From assembly GCF_004216905.1 (NCBI RefSeq), contig NZ_SGXJ01000002.1, positions 1,240,001-1,304,000 on the forward strand: a stretch of DNA of 64,000 nt. Direction: 5' to 3'. The notes beneath the pieces were generated by a model. The model was not told where the DNA came from, did no database searches, and saw only the letters and a program-made list of their open reading frames with translations. Shown piece after piece: positions 51,110 to 59,925 of the stretch. Position 1 is the first letter of the stretch, and each line of letters opens with the position of its first letter. The stretch comes from Kribbella sp. VKM Ac-2569. GTDB lineage: Bacteria > Actinomycetota > Actinomycetes > Propionibacteriales > Kribbellaceae. A program made the position numbers and the translations under genes.

Positions 51110-51702
51110 GAGGCGAGGGTTTGCCAGGCGGCCATGGCGCAGGTGATGACGGTTTCGAGTTCGGCACGGGTGGCGCCGTCGCGGGCTTGAATCGAGAGGC
51201 CTTGGACGACGGTGGTGTAGTAGCGGGCCATCGCCTCGAGTCCGGCAGGCGGTACCTGGAGGTCACCGTCCCGGGCCAGGCGGTCTTTGATCTCGACGTA
51301 CATGTCGTGGCGGCGATCGGCCAGGAACTCCCGTACTGCGTGGTTCTCGACGGCACCGGTGGGGGCGGCGAGGATCAGCATGCAGTAGTGCGGGTGCTCC
51401 GGGTGGGTGATCTGATCGGCGGTCGCCTGCAACATCGCGTGGATTGCGGCCTGAGCGGTCGGTCCCTCGCGGAGCGCGCGGCGGGGCGGTTCGCCGGCTG
51501 TTGCGCCGTACAGGGCCATGACCTGCCGGAACAGGCTTTCCTTACTGCCGAAGCAGGCGTAGATGCTGGCGGACTTGATCCCCATCGCCTGGGCCAGGTC
51601 ATTCAGGGAGGTGCCTTCGTAGCCGCGCTCCCAGAAGACGTCGAGGGCCTGGCGCAGGGCGATGTCCGGGTCGAAGGTACGCGGTCTGCCGCGAGTGGCC
51701 AT
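51106..51702 (-). CDS. TetR family transcriptional regulator
   Basis: 198 residues. N-terminal helix-turn-helix GYEGTSLNDLAQAMGIKSAS then IYACFGSKESLFRQVMALY; the C-terminal ligand domain ends near 198. The pattern PRTFDPDIALRQALDVFWE is usual for regulators of oxidoreductases. Divergent from the quinone oxidoreductase gene; an 18 bp near-palindrome lies in the 112 bp between their starts. GAAGGGA precedes the start. Confidence 0.9.
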   Translation of the reverse strand: MATRGRPRTFDPDIALRQALDVFWERGYEGTSLNDLAQAMGIKSASIYACFGSKESLFRQVMALYGATAGEPPRRALREGPTAQAAIHAMLQATADQITHPEHPHYCMLILAAPTGAVENHAVREFLADRRHDMYVEIKDRLARDGDLQVPPAGLEAMARYYTTVVQGLSIQARDGATRAELETVITCAMAAWQTLAS

Positions 51703-51723
51703 CCGGGTCCCTTCGGAAGATTT

Positions 51724-51741
51724 CTTGGTCGATCGATCAAG
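51724..51741. promoter_or_regulatory. TetR-type operator
   Basis: CTTGGTCGATCGATCAAG is symmetrical at eight of nine positions. It lies 22 bp upstream of the TetR start. A TAAACT box facing TetR lies next to it, so the site would block TetR transcription first. Confidence 0.6.
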
Positions 51742-51814
51742 TTTATCTTGACCCCCGGATCCAGCGGTGTCACCCTTTGTTGGTCATTCGACAAACAAAT
51801 GGGAGGCGGCCGCG

Positions 51815-52792
51815 ATGCGTGCGTTGGAGCAAACGTCCTTGAACGGACCGGCGGACCTACGGCTGATCACCGACGCACCGGTCCCGGTCCCCGGCCCGGG
51901 CGAGGTGCTGATCCGGGTCGTTGCCGCTGGCATCAACTTCGTCGACGTCTCGCAGGCTCGCGGAACGTTCGCGGGTGGCCCGCAACCGCCGTACGTGGCC
52001 GGCATCGAGGCCGCCGGTGAAGTGACGGCTGTCGGCGAAGGAGTGGAGTCGGAGCTCGGCACTCACGTGGTCGGAGTCAGCATCCGGGGCGGGGCGTTCG
52101 CGGAATACCTGGTGCTGCCGGGGGTCGCGGCCCTTCCGGTGCCGGCTGGTTGGGACGACGAACAGGCGCTGGGTCTGGTTGTGAGCTGGCCGACCGCATT
52201 GGCTGCCCTCAGGCCTTTGGGCGGGCTCGTCGCCGGACAGACCGTACTGATCCACGCCGCGGCCGGCGGGACCGGGCAGGCTGCGGTGAAGATGGCGAAG
52301 CACTACGGCGCGACGGTGATCGCGACCGCCTCACCTGAGAAGCACGACGTGGTGCGCGGCCTGGGCGCCGACCATGTCCTGAGCTCCCGCAGCACCGATC
52401 TCGCCGCCGAAGTACTGCGCCTGACCGATGGCGTCGGCGTCGACCTGACGCTCGAGTCGGTGGGCGGCCCGACCCTCGACGCGAGCCTGTCCGCCACAAA
52501 ACGCGTCACCGGCCGAGTAGTCGTCTTCGGCCTACCCGCCGGCGAGGCCGCACTCAGCAACTGGGACCTCGTCTACAAACATCAGGTCCAGCTCATCGGC
52601 CTGAACATCGGCATCCTGATCCAGACCACGCCACAGCTGTACGGCGAGATCATGGGCGAACTGTTCCGCCTGCTCGCGGCCGGAGTACTCGGCCCCAGCG
52701 AGCCCACGACATACGAACTCGCCGACGGCCCGAAGGTCCTCACAGAACTCGAATCCCGCACCACAGTCGGCAAGCTCGCGCTGCTGCCATAA
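51815..52792 (+). CDS. quinone oxidoreductase-like MDR enzyme
   Basis: 325 residues from the ATG at 51815, with GGGAGG upstream. Medium-chain dehydrogenase/reductase without zinc ligands: GAGEVLIRVVAAGINFVD-type N-terminal block, YVAGIEAAGEVTAVGEGVE, and the nucleotide motif LIHAAAGGTGQAAVKMAKHY near 148-167, the NADPH:quinone reductase pattern. It likely reduces quinones or enones with NADPH. Divergent TetR gene with an operator between them suggests induction by a reactive substrate. Confidence 0.9.
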   Translation: MRALEQTSLNGPADLRLITDAPVPVPGPGEVLIRVVAAGINFVDVSQARGTFAGGPQPPYVAGIEAAGEVTAVGEGVESELGTHVVGVSIRGGAFAEYLVLPGVAALPVPAGWDDEQALGLVVSWPTALAALRPLGGLVAGQTVLIHAAAGGTGQAAVKMAKHYGATVIATASPEKHDVVRGLGADHVLSSRSTDLAAEVLRLTDGVGVDLTLESVGGPTLDASLSATKRVTGRVVVFGLPAGEAALSNWDLVYKHQVQLIGLNIGILIQTTPQLYGEIMGELFRLLAAGVLGPSEPTTYELADGPKVLTELESRTTVGKLALLP

Positions 52793-52800
52793 AAATGGCG

Positions 52801-53919
52801 CTACTCGGGTTCGGTCCAGTGGCCGGTCGTGGCGAACGTTTCGAGGGTGGTGGTGAAGGGGGTGATGTCGATGCCGCTGGTGCGGAGCCAGGCGTCGTCG
52901 TAGTAGGTGTTGCCGTAGCGCTCGCCGCTGTCGCACAGGAGCGTGACGATGCTGCCGCGGGCGCCCGTACGGCGCATTTCGGCGGCCAGCCGTAGCGAGC
53001 CCCAAAGGTTGGTGCCGGTCGAGCCGCCGACGAGGCGGCCGGTGACGCGGGAGCAGAAGCGCATCGCGGCGATCGAGGCGGCGTCGGGGACCGAGATCAT
53101 CCGGTCGACGACGCCGAGCACGAAGGACGGTTCGACGCGCGGGCGGCCGATTCCTTCGATGCGGGACGGGCGGCCGGTCGAGAACTCGTGGTCGCCGGCT
53201 TCGAAGGCCGGGAAGAACGCCGAGTTCTCCGGGTCCACCACGGCGACCGACGTGTCGTACCGCTGGTAGCGGACATAGCGCCCGATGGTCGCCGACGTAC
53301 CGCCGGTCCCGGCGCCGACCACGACCCAGGTCGGGATCGGGTGCTGTTCCAGCGAGAGCTGCCCGAAGATCGACTCGGCGATGTTGTTGTTGCCACGCCA
53401 GTCCGTCGCGCGCTCGGCGTACGTGAACTGGTCCATGTAGTGGCCGCCGGTCTCGTCGGCCAGGCGCTTGGCCTCGCCGTAGATCTGACCGGAGCGTTCG
53501 ACGAAGTGGCAGCGGCCGCCGTAGAACTCGATCAGCTCGACCTTCTCGGGGCTCGTCGAGGCCGGCATGACCGCGATGAACGGGAGGCCGAGCAGGCGGG
53601 CGAAGTACGCCTCGCTGACCGCGGTGGAGCCACTGGACGCCTCGATGACCGTGGTGCCCTCGTGGATCCAGCCGTTACAGAGGGCGTACAGGAACAGGGA
53701 CCGGGCGAGCCGGTGCTTGAGCGAGCCTGTGGGGTGCACGGACTCGTCCTTGAGGTACAGGTCCACACCGGAACCCTCCGGCATCGGGAACACGTGCAGA
53801 TGCGTGTCCGCGCTCCGGTTCGCGTCGGCGTCCACGATCCGGATCGCCTCGGACACCCAGGCACGCGCCTTCTCGTCCCGGCGATCGACCTCACGGCACA
53901 CCCCGTCAACCTCACTCAT
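52801..53919 (-). CDS. PLP-dependent cysteine synthase-like enzyme (Cds1-like)
   Basis: 372 residues of the fold-type II PLP family. PLP Lys is K68 in [15 protein letters not shown]; the phosphate loop is [31 protein letters not shown] is the substrate loop. The closest remembered type is the mycobacterial L-cysteine desulfhydrase Cds1, which releases sulfide, pyruvate and ammonia from cysteine; a role as O-acetylserine-type synthase is less likely because typical cysteine synthases are shorter. Convergent with the oxidoreductase gene, 8 bp apart. Confidence 0.85.
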   Translation of the reverse strand: MSEVDGVCREVDRRDEKARAWVSEAIRIVDADANRSADTHLHVFPMPEGSGVDLYLKDESVHPTGSLKHRLARSLFLYALCNGWIHEGTTVIEASSGSTAVSEAYFARLLGLPFIAVMPASTSPEKVELIEFYGGRCHFVERSGQIYGEAKRLADETGGHYMDQFTYAERATDWRGNNNIAESIFGQLSLEQHPIPTWVVVGAGTGGTSATIGRYVRYQRYDTSVAVVDPENSAFFPAFEAGDHEFSTGRPSRIEGIGRPRVEPSFVLGVVDRMISVPDAASIAAMRFCSRVTGRLVGGSTGTNLWGSLRLAAEMRRTGARGSIVTLLCDSGERYGNTYYDDAWLRTSGIDITPFTTTLETFATTGHWTEPE

Positions 53920-54001
53920 GCGGGCCAGGCTAGGACGAATGGGGCGATTTGAGTATTCCTACGCTCTGCAACCACCTGCTCCGGCGGCGAGGATCGGTCC
54001 C

Positions 54002-54370
54002 ATGATCGAATTCCCTGACTGGTTCGTCGCGCTGATGATCGCGGCTCTGGCAGTGGGCGGCGCCGTCCCGGCGAGCGGCCCGCTCGCGGTGGTCGGCTAC
54101 CTCCGGGGCGGACGCCACCGCCTCTGGAACGGGTTCTGGTACTGGGCGTGGAGCACCGCGCTGTCGACCGCGATCATGGCCGCCTGCGCCTTCCTGGACA
54201 CCTTCTGGTGCGCGGCGGTCCTCGACTGGGCGCTGCTCTGGACGCTCGCCTGGTTCCTCATCCCCCGCGCCCAGCGGGACCGGATCCTGCACCGCCGAAC
54301 CGCCCAACCCATGCCGATGCCGCAGATGCAGCAGCTGCACACCCAGCAGTACGCCGGGTGGCCCCGATGA
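54002..54370 (+). CDS. small membrane protein, paralogue of the next gene
   Basis: 122 residues from the ATG at 54002, with three membrane helices. The core PASGPLAVVGYLRGGRHRLW then FWYWAWSTALSTAI and the closing FLIPR recur in the next protein. The C-terminal 20 residues are rich in Gln, Met and Pro. Function unknown. The stop overlaps the next ATG (ATGA). Confidence 0.72.
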   Translation: MIEFPDWFVALMIAALAVGGAVPASGPLAVVGYLRGGRHRLWNGFWYWAWSTALSTAIMAACAFLDTFWCAAVLDWALLWTLAWFLIPRAQRDRILHRRTAQPMPMPQMQQLHTQQYAGWPR

Positions 54371-54678
54371 TCCCGCTCGGCGCCATCCACTTCTCCCCCG
54401 CGCAGGTCGCAATGCTCCTCGCGATCCTCACCTTCGGGTCGATCGCCCTGGCGCTGCCGGCCACCCTCACCCTCGCCTGGGTCGGATACCGCCGCGGCTT
54501 CCAGCGAAAGGCCGCGAACGCCCTCGGATACTGGCTCGGCGGTACGGCGCTCTCCGTCGCGACGACCGCGATCGCGGCAGGACAGGGCCTCGGCTGGTTC
54601 GCCGTACCGATCGGTTGGATTCCCACGTTGTTGCTGGCTGTAGCGCTCAATCCCCGCTGGACCCCGAACGCGAGCTAG
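54367..54678 (+). CDS. small membrane protein, paralogue of the previous gene
   Basis: 103 residues with three helices. It aligns with the upstream protein at PATLTLAWVGYRRGFQRKAA, GYWLGGTALSVATTAIAAG and the end LNPR, so the two are probably a tandem duplication held in one operon by a 4 nt overlap. Function unknown. The M48 protease gene follows 34 bp later on the same strand. Confidence 0.7.
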   Translation: MIPLGAIHFSPAQVAMLLAILTFGSIALALPATLTLAWVGYRRGFQRKAANALGYWLGGTALSVATTAIAAGQGLGWFAVPIGWIPTLLLAVALNPRWTPNAS

Positions 54679-54712
54679 GTTGGGAACCCATGACGAACGG
54701 GCAGGGGGAACG

Positions 54713-55732
54713 ATGACCGAGAACAGTGATCGGCCGACGCGGCAGCGGGTGACGTTGACCGATATCAGCTCGCGGGCGTGGGAGCACCCCGCGGACCGTG
54801 GTGCGCTCGTCGCGCTGCGGCAGCTGAAGGGGTTCGACTACGTCCTGCGGAAGATGTCGGGACTGATCAACGAGCGCGCGTTCCGGCTGCAGTACCTCGG
54901 CTCGGCGATCCGGGTCGACGAGCGGCAGTTCCCGACCGTGCACCGGCTCTACACCGAGGCCGCCTCGACGCTCGACGTCCGCCAGCTCCCCGAGCTGTAC
55001 GTCACCAACAGCCCGATCTGGAACGCGGTCACGATCGGCATGGACAAGCCGTTCATCGTGGTGAACAGCGCCCTGTTGCAGGGCCTGGACGAGGAGGAGC
55101 TGCGGTTCGTCCTCGGTCACGAGCTCGGTCACGCGCAGAGCGGGCACGCGCTGTACCAGTCGCTCCTGCTCTGGCTGATGCGCCTCACCGGTGCCATCGG
55201 CTGGCTGCCGATCGGCGCGCTCGGGCTGCGCGCGATCATCGCCGCCCTGCACGAGTGGTCCCGCAAGGCGGAGCTGTCCGGTGACCGGGCCGGTCTGCTC
55301 GCGGTCCAGGACCCGGCGGTCGCGCTGCGCGTCCAGATGAAGCTCGCCAGCGGCGGTCAGCTCAACGAACTCGACACCACCGCGTTCCTTGCACAAGGTA
55401 CGGAGTACGAGAGCGCCGGCGACCTGCGCGACAGCGTGCTGAAGCTGCTGCTGCTCGAGGCGCAGTCGCACCCGCTGGCCGTGATCCGCGCGCACGAGCT
55501 GCGCCGCTGGGTCGACGAGGGCGAGTACACGACGATCGTCTCGGGTGACTACCCGAAGCGCCAGGAGGACGGCGACGCGTCGATCTCGCAGGAGGCGAAG
55601 AACGCCGCGAAGTCGTACACCGACGCGTTCAACCGCTCGCAGGACCCGCTGGCCAAGTTCCTGCGCGACCTCGGCGACGGCCTCGGCGGCGTCCGCGACT
55701 GGGTGTCATCGAAGTTCCCGCCGAGGAACTGA
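54713..55732 (+). CDS. M48 family metalloprotease
   Basis: 339 residues from the ATG at 54713, preceded by GGGGGA. Zinc motif HELGH at 136-140 (VLGHELGHAQSGHALYQ), with third ligand E187 in KAELSGDRAG. A hydrophobic segment (about 149-178) lies between them, but there is no N-terminal signal or the multiple helices of HtpX, so it may be membrane-associated on the inside. Likely handles damaged proteins. It ends 1 nt inside the next start (TGATG). Confidence 0.88.
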   Translation: MTENSDRPTRQRVTLTDISSRAWEHPADRGALVALRQLKGFDYVLRKMSGLINERAFRLQYLGSAIRVDERQFPTVHRLYTEAASTLDVRQLPELYVTNSPIWNAVTIGMDKPFIVVNSALLQGLDEEELRFVLGHELGHAQSGHALYQSLLLWLMRLTGAIGWLPIGALGLRAIIAALHEWSRKAELSGDRAGLLAVQDPAVALRVQMKLASGGQLNELDTTAFLAQGTEYESAGDLRDSVLKLLLLEAQSHPLAVIRAHELRRWVDEGEYTTIVSGDYPKRQEDGDASISQEAKNAAKSYTDAFNRSQDPLAKFLRDLGDGLGGVRDWVSSKFPPRN

Positions 55733-56214
55733 TGGTCGAGCTGAACAACGTCGGTCCGGACGACTGGAAAGCCTGGCGGGAGCTGCGGCTGGCGGCACTT
55801 GAGGAAGCGCCGTTCGCCTTCGGGTCGCAGCTCGCGGACTGGATCAACGCTCCCGAAGAACGCTGGCGGGAACGGCTCTCCGTGCCGGACGCCTACCAGG
55901 TGATCGCCTCGATCGACGGTACGCCGGCCGGTATGGCTGGAAGCTTCATCGGCGAGGCGCCGCAGACGGCCGAGCTCGTCTCGATGTGGGTCGCGCCCGC
56001 GGGCCGCGGCAAGGGCGTCGGCAACGCGCTGATGACCGCGATCGAGGACTGGGCCCGCGGCGTCGGCGCCGCGACCCTCGAACTGTCAGTTGTCCCGGGC
56101 AACGACCCGGCGCACAACCTGTACCTGCGCCACGGGTACGTCGACACCGACGAGCTCGGCGACCTGATGCCGGACGGCGTACGTCGCGAGATCGTGATGC
56201 GCAAAGCCCTGTAG
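55732..56214 (+). CDS. GNAT family N-acetyltransferase
   Basis: 160 residues. Single GNAT domain with acetyl-CoA loop VAPAGRGKGVGNALMTAIED near 90-108, then ATLELSVVPGNDPAHNLYLR with Asn and Tyr, and HGYVDTDELGDLMPDG. Substrate unknown. Start overlaps the protease stop, so translation is coupled. A long bidirectional terminator follows. Confidence 0.9.
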   Translation: MVELNNVGPDDWKAWRELRLAALEEAPFAFGSQLADWINAPEERWRERLSVPDAYQVIASIDGTPAGMAGSFIGEAPQTAELVSMWVAPAGRGKGVGNALMTAIEDWARGVGAATLELSVVPGNDPAHNLYLRHGYVDTDELGDLMPDGVRREIVMRKAL

Positions 56215-56219
56215 ACAAA

Positions 56220-56260
56220 CGAAAGGCCCGCTTCCCCCCTCCCGGGAAGCGGGCCTTTCG
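56220..56260. terminator. bidirectional terminator, 17 bp stem
   Basis: CGAAAGGCCCGCTTCCC (56220-56236) and GGGAAGCGGGCCTTTCG (56244-56260) are perfect complements around a CCCTCCC loop. It lies between the convergent GNAT and MFS genes, with AAA and TTT flanks serving both directions. Confidence 0.92.
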
Positions 56261-56273
56261 AGTATTGAGCCGA

Positions 56274-57833
56274 TCAGCCCATGTGGACCGGCTGGCCGTC
56301 GTTGGCCAGGTCCTTGTGCTTGATCGACAGGCCGACCAGCGTGATCAGGGCCGCACCCAGCGCCAGGAACGCCGACCAGACGAACGCCCGGGTGAACCCG
56401 TGCGTCGTGGCGAGCGCCGTGAACTGCCCCTGCAGCTGCTTGATCTGGTCCGGTGACTGCCCGGACTCGGCCGCCTTCTGCAGGCCCGGGGCCAGCTCGG
56501 CGAACTTGTCCTTGATCGCGTTGGCGGAGATCGTGCCGAGCAGCGCCAGGCCTACCGCACCACCGATCTGCTGCACCGTGTTCAGTACGGCGGAACCGAC
56601 GCCGGAGTCCTCGTCCCCGACCCCACTGACCGCGGTCAGCGTGAGCGGCACGAAGATCAGGCCCATCCCGAACGCCAGCACCAGGATGTACGGCAGCAGG
56701 TGGGTCCAGTACGTCGAGTCCACCTCGAGCCGGCTGAACCCGAACATGCCGGCCGACACCAGCACGCCGCCGGCGCCGGAGATCCAGCGCGGGTCCATCC
56801 GCGCCACCAGCGTCGACGCGACCTGTGCGGCGGCCACGATGCCGAAGCTGAACGGCAGGAACGACAGACCGGTCTTGATCGCGCTGTAGCCCATGATGCT
56901 CTGCACGTAGATGCCGAGGAAGTAGAACATCGAGAACATCGCCGCGCCCACGATCAGCATCACGAAGAAGCTGACGCCACGGGTCCGGTTCGCGAGGATC
57001 CGGAACGGCATCAGCGCGTGCCGCGACCGGGCCTCGATGACGAGGAAGATCGCGATCAGCGCGAGCCCGCCGAAGATGAAGGTCAGCGTCGCCGCGTCAC
57101 CCCAGCCGTTCGAACCCGCGTGGGTCAGGCCGTAGACCAGCGAGGTCAGTCCCACCGTGCCGGTGATCGCGCCAGGCAGGTCGAACTTGCCGGTCTGCCG
57201 GGGCGACTCGCCCAGGAACCGGAACGCCAGCACCGCCACGATCAGGCCGATCGGCGTGTTGATGAAGAAGGTCCAGCGCCACGACGCCTCGGTCAGCGCA
57301 CCACCGAGGATCAGACCGACGGCCGCACCGGCCCCGGACATCGCGGCGTACACGCCCATCGCCCGGTTGCGCTCCTTGCCTGCCGGGAAGGTGGTGGTGA
57401 TCAGTGCGAGCGCGTTCGGTGAGGCCGCCGCGGCCGCGAGGCCCTGCAGGATCCGGCTGGCCAGCAGCACGCTCTCGCTCTGGGCGATACCGCCGACGAA
57501 CGACGCCAGGCCGAAGAGCACGACACCGAAGATGAAGACCTTGCGGCGACCGAGGATGTCACCGATCCGGCCGCCGAGCAGCAGCAGGCCGCCGAACGCC
57601 AGCGCGTAGGCGTTGACCACCCACGGCAGCGACGCGTTGCTGAAGCCGAGCGCGTCCTTGATGTGCGGAAGCGCGATGTTCACGATGGTGCCGTCCAGCA
57701 CCACCATCAGCTGCGCCATGCAGATCAGCGCGAGCGCGATACCGAGATTGCGATGGCCGTGCGCGGAGGCCCCGGTCTCAGCGTCGACCGGCCGCCCCTC
57801 CGGCGGATCGGCGTTGATGACTTCTTCGGACAT
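56274..57833 (-). CDS. DHA2-family MFS drug exporter (EmrB/QacA type)
   Basis: 519 residues from the ATG at 57833, with AGAGGGGAAA upstream. Fourteen helices. DHA2 signatures: VVLDGTIVNIALPHIKDAL in helix 1, LGGRIGDILGRRKVFIFGVV as motif A, and the helix 5 antiporter motif GAGAAVGLILGGALTEASWR. Proton-driven export of hydrophobic toxic compounds. It follows a TetR gene on the same strand with a 60 bp gap; both probably share the operator at 58536. Confidence 0.93.
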   Translation of the reverse strand: MSEEVINADPPEGRPVDAETGASAHGHRNLGIALALICMAQLMVVLDGTIVNIALPHIKDALGFSNASLPWVVNAYALAFGGLLLLGGRIGDILGRRKVFIFGVVLFGLASFVGGIAQSESVLLASRILQGLAAAAASPNALALITTTFPAGKERNRAMGVYAAMSGAGAAVGLILGGALTEASWRWTFFINTPIGLIVAVLAFRFLGESPRQTGKFDLPGAITGTVGLTSLVYGLTHAGSNGWGDAATLTFIFGGLALIAIFLVIEARSRHALMPFRILANRTRGVSFFVMLIVGAAMFSMFYFLGIYVQSIMGYSAIKTGLSFLPFSFGIVAAAQVASTLVARMDPRWISGAGGVLVSAGMFGFSRLEVDSTYWTHLLPYILVLAFGMGLIFVPLTLTAVSGVGDEDSGVGSAVLNTVQQIGGAVGLALLGTISANAIKDKFAELAPGLQKAAESGQSPDQIKQLQGQFTALATTHGFTRAFVWSAFLALGAALITLVGLSIKHKDLANDGQPVHMG

Positions 57834-57893
57834 GAAGTATTTCCCCTCTTGGGCAGACTTGCCTGGTTGAATCGCGGACCGGCCCCTCACCGG

Positions 57894-58505
57894 TCAGCTC
57901 ACCTGCGGCCCCCGCGCCGCAGGCAGGATCACGTTGTCGATCACTCGGAGGATCAGATCGTCGGTCGGCTCGACGCCGAGGATGTAGGCGTGGTGAATGA
58001 TCACCGCGGGCAGCGTCACCGACAGCAGGGCGACGTCGACGTCCGGCGCGATCTCGCCGCGCTCGACGGCCCGCTCGTACACCTTGTTGGTCACTTCCAT
58101 CCGCGGCCCGATGAAGCGCTCGCGGAAGGCCTTCTGCAGGTCGGCGTCGCGGTGCAGCGCGGTGAGCAGGCCGGCGACCACCGACATCGGCAGCTCGTCG
58201 GTGAAGCCACCATCACCGCAGGACATCGAGATCAGGTCGCCGCGGAGGCTGCCGGTGTCGACGTCCTCCGGCATCGGGCAGCCCTTCGCCCGGCTGATCG
58301 CGTCCACGACCAGCTCGGCCTTGGTGGACCAGCGCCGGTACAGCGTGGCCTTGCTGGCCTTCGCCGCCGTCGCCACCGCGTCCATGGTCAGCCGGTCGTA
58401 GCCGAGCTCGGCCACCACCGCCACGGTCGCGTCGAGGATCTCCTCCTCACGCCCGCCTTCGACCCGCGGCCGATGCCGCACGCCTGCTGCCTCCACCATC
58501 ATCAC
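57894..58505 (-). CDS. TetR family transcriptional regulator of MFS exporter
   Basis: 203 residues; the start may be the GTG at 58505 or the ATGs at 58502 and 58499. Helix-turn-helix GYDRLTMDAVATAAKASKAT and LYRRWSTKAELVVDAI. The C-terminal ligand domain is of the kind seen in QacR/EmrR-like repressors. It lies directly upstream of the MFS gene, and a 16 bp perfect palindrome at 58536-58551 lies upstream of its start. Confidence 0.9.
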   Translation of the reverse strand: MMMVEAAGVRHRPRVEGGREEEILDATVAVVAELGYDRLTMDAVATAAKASKATLYRRWSTKAELVVDAISRAKGCPMPEDVDTGSLRGDLISMSCGDGGFTDELPMSVVAGLLTALHRDADLQKAFRERFIGPRMEVTNKVYERAVERGEIAPDVDVALLSVTLPAVIIHHAYILGVEPTDDLILRVIDNVILPAARGPQVS

Positions 58506-58535
58506 CCTGAGTAGCTATCAGAACACGGATAGAAC

Positions 58536-58551
58536 GAAACGGTTCCGTTTC
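58536..58551. promoter_or_regulatory. TetR operator
   Basis: GAAACGGTTCCGTTTC, perfect 16 bp palindrome, 31-36 bp upstream of the TetR start. The shape GAAACNG-N2-CNGTTTC is common for actinobacterial TetR repressors of exporters. Confidence 0.75.
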
Positions 58552-58628
58552 ATCCACCACGTTACGACTCATGTGAAGGAGTGCACAAATGAATTTGCCC
58601 GAAATTCGCTCGTGGCATAGATCACTCT

Positions 58629-58653
58629 CCGTACCAGTCGACCACTGGTACGG
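58629..58653 (-). terminator. hairpin downstream of the cytochrome c maturation operon
   Basis: CCGTACCAGT-CGACC-ACTGGTACGG, perfect 10 bp stem, 24 bp past the stop of the DUF4229 gene on the minus strand. No T-run. Confidence 0.68.
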
Positions 58654-58676
58654 CGGGTTCAGGCGGGGACTGCCTG

Positions 58677-58928
58677 CTAGTCGTCGTCCTCGGCGGAGCG
58701 GGCCTGTTCGAGGCGGGTGGAGATCTTCGTGGCGCGGGTATCGATCTTGCCGGCCAGGCGGTCGCGGGCGGCGCGCAGGACGAAGATCGACAGGATCGAC
58801 GAGACGATCAGGGCCAGCAGTGCGATCGGCCAGATCGACAGCCAGGTGCGCAGTGCGAACCACAGCACCGCCAGGCAGACGGCGAACAGGGCCGCCCGCA
58901 GGCCGGTGTAGATCCCGAACTCCTTCAT
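58677..58928 (-). CDS. DUF4229 domain membrane protein
   Basis: 83 residues with two membrane helices (about 10-28 and 31-52) and a charged cytoplasmic tail ending in Asp-rich sequence. The arrangement and its place right after ccsB match actinobacterial DUF4229 proteins, which have no assigned role; position suggests a link with cytochrome c maturation. One base separates it from ccsB. Confidence 0.75.
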   Translation of the reverse strand: MKEFGIYTGLRAALFAVCLAVLWFALRTWLSIWPIALLALIVSSILSIFVLRAARDRLAGKIDTRATKISTRLEQARSAEDDD

Positions 58929-58929
58929 G

Positions 58930-59925
58930 TCAGACCCCGGCGTAGGAGTGCAGGCCGGACACCAGCAGGTTCACCCCGACGAAGTTGAAGATGAAGACGA
59001 ACCAGCCGACGATCGCGATCGTCGCGGCCCCGCGGCCCCGCCAGCCGGCGGTCGCGCGGGCGTGCAGGTAGGCGGCGTACACCACCCAGGTCACCAGCGA
59101 CCAGACCTCCTTGGGGTCCCAGCCCCAGTACCTGCCCCAGGCGTGCTCGGCCCAGATCGGCCCGGCCACCAGCACACCGAACGTCCACAGCGGGAACGCG
59201 AACGCCAGCACCTTGTACGCCGTACCGTCCATCGCCTCGGCGCTCGGAAGGCGGCGCAGCGATGCGGCCATCGTGCCGCCGGCCAGCACGCGGCGTTCGG
59301 CGCGGGCCTTGACCAGGTACAGCACCGAGACCAGGCCGCCGACGGTGAACGCGCCACCGGAGATCGCGGCCGCGGACACGTGGATCACCAGCCAGTACGA
59401 GTGCAGCGCCGGGACCAGCGGACCGGCCGGCGTGTACAGCGCCAGCGCGGCCAGACCGAGTACGGCGGCGACCACGAACGTCACGCCGAGCCCGAGGTAC
59501 TGCAGCTTGTAGCGCTGCACGAAGATCAGGTACACGATCGCCACCGCGAGCGACGCCGTGATGGAGAACTCGTACATGTTGCCCCACGGCACACGCTCGG
59601 CCGCGAGCCCACGCGTCACCACACCGCCCAGGTGCAGCACGAAGCCCAACCAGGTCAGCAGCAGCCCGATCCGGCTTGCCGCATCAAGCCGCTCACTCGA
59701 CGCCGGCTCCTCAACAGCAGGAGCGTCGGGTACGGCGCCAGCACCGCCGGAGACTGTTGCGCCGTCGGACGCGACCAGCACCTCCTCCTTCACCGCGGCG
59801 GTCTTGGCGACCGCGGCACGACCAAGGGCCCACTCCATCGCATGGGAGACCATCGCGAGGGCGTAGATCACCGTGGCAGTCGGGATCAGCAGGTTGGAGA
59901 CTTGTGCGTAGGTCTCCGGGCTCAT
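58930..59925 (-). CDS. ccsB: cytochrome c biogenesis protein CcsB/ResC
   Basis: 331 residues from the ATG at 59925, overlapping the resB stop by 4 nt. The heme-handling WWD motif WGRYWGWDPKEVWSLVTW lies in an outside loop near 248-265. Conserved His of the family occur near HVSAAAISGGAFTVGG. About eight helices; residues 40-75 form an Ala- and Glu-rich insert. With ResB it carries heme out and joins it to apocytochrome CXXCH. Confidence 0.94.
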   Translation of the reverse strand: MSPETYAQVSNLLIPTATVIYALAMVSHAMEWALGRAAVAKTAAVKEEVLVASDGATVSGGAGAVPDAPAVEEPASSERLDAASRIGLLLTWLGFVLHLGGVVTRGLAAERVPWGNMYEFSITASLAVAIVYLIFVQRYKLQYLGLGVTFVVAAVLGLAALALYTPAGPLVPALHSYWLVIHVSAAAISGGAFTVGGLVSVLYLVKARAERRVLAGGTMAASLRRLPSAEAMDGTAYKVLAFAFPLWTFGVLVAGPIWAEHAWGRYWGWDPKEVWSLVTWVVYAAYLHARATAGWRGRGAATIAIVGWFVFIFNFVGVNLLVSGLHSYAGV

